A stretch of 6,847 nt of DNA, taken from Anaerolineales bacterium. Lineage in GTDB: Bacteria; Chloroflexota; Anaerolineae; Anaerolineales; Villigracilaceae. Of the stretch, positions 5,487 to 6,847 are shown piece after piece. Each line of letters starts with the position of its first letter. Within the stretch, counting starts at the first letter, position 1. Made by a program: the position numbers and the translations under genes. The stretch lies in NCBI GenBank assembly GCA_016789485.1, contig JAEURE010000145.1, forward strand, positions 1 through 6,847, given 5' to 3'. A model generated the notes under the pieces. The model did not search any database. It had not been told where the DNA came from and saw only the letters and a program-made list of their open reading frames with translations.

Positions 5487-6846
5487 AAACCAGTTTCGGT
5501 TGTTCCTCTGGCTTTTCCGTTTCGTTTATCTGAGCACCCGCCTTCTTCAAGTCCTCCGCGGCGATGCGCGCCACAGATGCGACTTCGTCACCTTCCTGCG
5601 GCTTGATGAGGTGTACGCCCCTCGTTGCACGGCCAGACTGTTTGACATCCTTCACTTTCAGGCGCAGGGTTACCCCGTTGGAAGTCATAATTGTCAAATC
5701 GTCAGCTTTTTGAACGACACGGGCTGCTGCAATTTTGCCGATTTCTTTCAGAGCTTTGGGGTCGATGGTAAAGTTGCCGCCCGTGGCGCGTCCTTTGGCG
5801 GTGTAATCGGTCAGCGGGGTTTGCTTGCCAAAACCCTTGGTGGTGATGACCAGCAAGGCGCCATCCTTCTCAACAACATCCATACTGGTGACTGCATCAT
5901 CCTTCTTGAGTTTGATGCCCTGCACACCTGCCGCCTGGCGTCCCATCGAACGGACCTTGGTCTCGCTGAAGCGCAGCGCCTGCCCATTCTCAGTAACGAT
6001 GATGATCTCATCCTTCCCTGAAGTGAGGCGCGCCCAGCCTAATTGGTCACCCTCTTCCAAAGTCATGGCGATCAAGCCTGAGGGACGGACAGAAGCGAAT
6101 TCTTCCATTGCCACACGCTTGATCTTGCCGCGTCCTGTCATCAACATACAGAAACTATCAGAGGAAAACTCACCCACTGCCATGGCGGCTGTCACTTTTT
6201 CATTTGGATCCAGTGAAAGGACGTTGACGAGCGGGATGCCTTTGGTGGCGCGGTCTGAATCTGGAATCTGATAAACTTTTTCGGAATACACCTTGCCTTT
6301 ATCCGAGAAGAATAGCATGGTATTCAAGGTGCGCGCTGGGATGAGCATGACCACTTCATCCTCATCTTTTGTCGTGTGCCCCATCACACCACGTCCGCCG
6401 CGGCTCTGCGAGCGAAAAGCGGACGCAGCCACACGTTTGATATATCCGCGCTCAGTAAGACTGATCAGCACAGACTCATCCGCCACAAGGTCTTCATCAT
6501 GAATATCCTCTTTTGCATCAGCGGCGATACGCGTGCGGCGGTCATCGCCGTACTTCTCGGCCATCTCATTCAAATCCGTTTGGATGAGGGCCAGAATTTT
6601 CTTGGGGCTGTTGAGCAAATCTTCCAATTTCGCAATTTGCGCTTGAACTTCGGTGTATTCGTCTTCAATCTTTTGGCGTTCTAACGCGGCCAACCGGCGC
6701 AGTTGCATATCCAAAATCGCCTGCGCCTGAATTTCAGTCAGCTTAAAGCGCTCAATCAAACGCGTGCGCGCCGTCTCCGCATCTGGTGATTGGCGGATGG
6801 TGTTAATCACATCATCCAAGTTCGCCAGCGCAATCAGCAAGCCTTC
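5485..6846 (-). CDS. gyrA: DNA gyrase subunit A, C-terminal part (5' end outside window)
   Basis: Subunit A of the type II topoisomerase that introduces negative supercoils; it forms the DNA-cleaving gate and the DNA-wrapping domain. Visible are 453 residues of a protein usually about 800-870 long; the N-terminal winged-helix domain with the catalytic tyrosine lies beyond base 6847. The frame runs open to the window edge (EGLLIALANLDDVI), so the TTG at 6838-6840 is not a start. Visible residues 1-117 are the end of the coiled-coil tower and dimer gate (QAQAILDMQLRRLAALE). After this comes a six-bladed beta-pinwheel with recurring strands (GYIKRV, GKVYSEKV, GKIKRVAM, GQALRF, GFGKQTPL, GVTLRL). 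The GyrA-box is QSRGGRG (6388-6408; E. coli QRRGGKG), which marks gyrase rather than topoisomerase IV ParC. A short charged tail (ETEKPEEQPKLV) ends it. The stop at 5485-5487 abuts the shared terminator. Confidence 0.96.
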   Translation of the reverse strand, partial: EGLLIALANLDDVINTIRQSPDAETARTRLIERFKLTEIQAQAILDMQLRRLAALERQKIEDEYTEVQAQIAKLEDLLNSPKKILALIQTDLNEMAEKYGDDRRTRIAADAKEDIHDEDLVADESVLISLTERGYIKRVAASAFRSQSRGGRGVMGHTTKDEDEVVMLIPARTLNTMLFFSDKGKVYSEKVYQIPDSDRATKGIPLVNVLSLDPNEKVTAAMAVGEFSSDSFCMLMTGRGKIKRVAMEEFASVRPSGLIAMTLEEGDQLGWARLTSGKDEIIIVTENGQALRFSETKVRSMGRQAAGVQGIKLKKDDAVTSMDVVEKDGALLVITTKGFGKQTPLTDYTAKGRATGGNFTIDPKALKEIGKIAAARVVQKADDLTIMTSNGVTLRLKVKDVKQSGRATRGVHLIKPQEGDEVASVARIAAEDLKKAGAQINETEKPEEQPKLV

Positions 6847-6847
6847 T

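Noticed and set aside
5452..6021. Long plus-strand open frame opposite gyrA
   Set aside because: It overlaps a clear gyrA coding region on the minus strand, starts inside the terminator hairpin, and its translation shows no recognisable domain; it is a shadow frame.
6838..6840. TTG as a start for the minus-strand topoisomerase gene
   Set aside because: The frame stays open to 6846 with conserved GyrA residues (EGLL), and the N-terminal half of GyrA is still missing.
1..6847. A defence island, prophage, biosynthetic cluster or tRNA/rRNA genes
   Set aside because: All coding frames with support are core housekeeping genes plus one small membrane protein; no integrase, transposase, toxin-antitoxin pair or tRNA-like cloverleaf was noticed.

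Overview
The window reads as ordinary chromosomal housekeeping DNA from a bacterium. My best guess is the phylum Chloroflexota, class Anaerolineae. I base that on the style of the Rho, BirA, LysM/M23 and GyrA proteins, on a small acidic-head membrane protein that I associate from memory with that lineage, and on heptanucleotide-type repeats like those I associate with such genomes. No 16S or other decisive marker is present, so this is an inference.

Layout. (1) 2-1621 (+) is the 3' part of cydC, an ABC exporter subunit whose N-terminus lies outside the window. The linker between its membrane and ATPase domains is written in 7-nt repeats. (2) 1622-1855 is an intergenic region with a very good sigma70-type promoter, a leader of about 190 nt that is richer in C than in G, and a hairpin. 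(3) 1856-3133 (+) is rho, the transcription termination factor. (4) 3183-4352 (+) is a membrane-anchored LysM/M23 cell-wall peptidase, followed by a strong intrinsic terminator. (5) 4397-5176 (+) is birA, a biotin-protein ligase without a repressor domain, whose start codon sits directly against that terminator. (6) 5203-5430 (+) is a 75-residue single-span membrane protein of unknown function. It has a clear ribosome binding site and an extended -10 promoter that uses the birA stop codon. (7) A hairpin at 5449-5481 ends transcription from both sides. (8) 5485-6846 (-) is the C-terminal part of gyrA, with its N-terminus outside the window.

How the parts relate. rho and the peptidase gene are close enough (49 nt) to be co-transcribed from the rho promoter, and the terminator at 4356-4394 would close that unit. 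birA and the small membrane protein follow on the same strand and converge on gyrA. The genes serve unrelated core functions: cytochrome bd assembly or thiol/heme export, transcription termination, wall remodelling, biotinylation and DNA supercoiling. Nothing suggests a mobile element, a defence locus, CRISPR or an RNA gene. I found no new biological system. The points most worth checking are the repeat-derived CydC linker, the rho leader, the natural Asp-to-Gly change in the Rho active-site/bicyclomycin pocket, and the terminator abutting the birA start.
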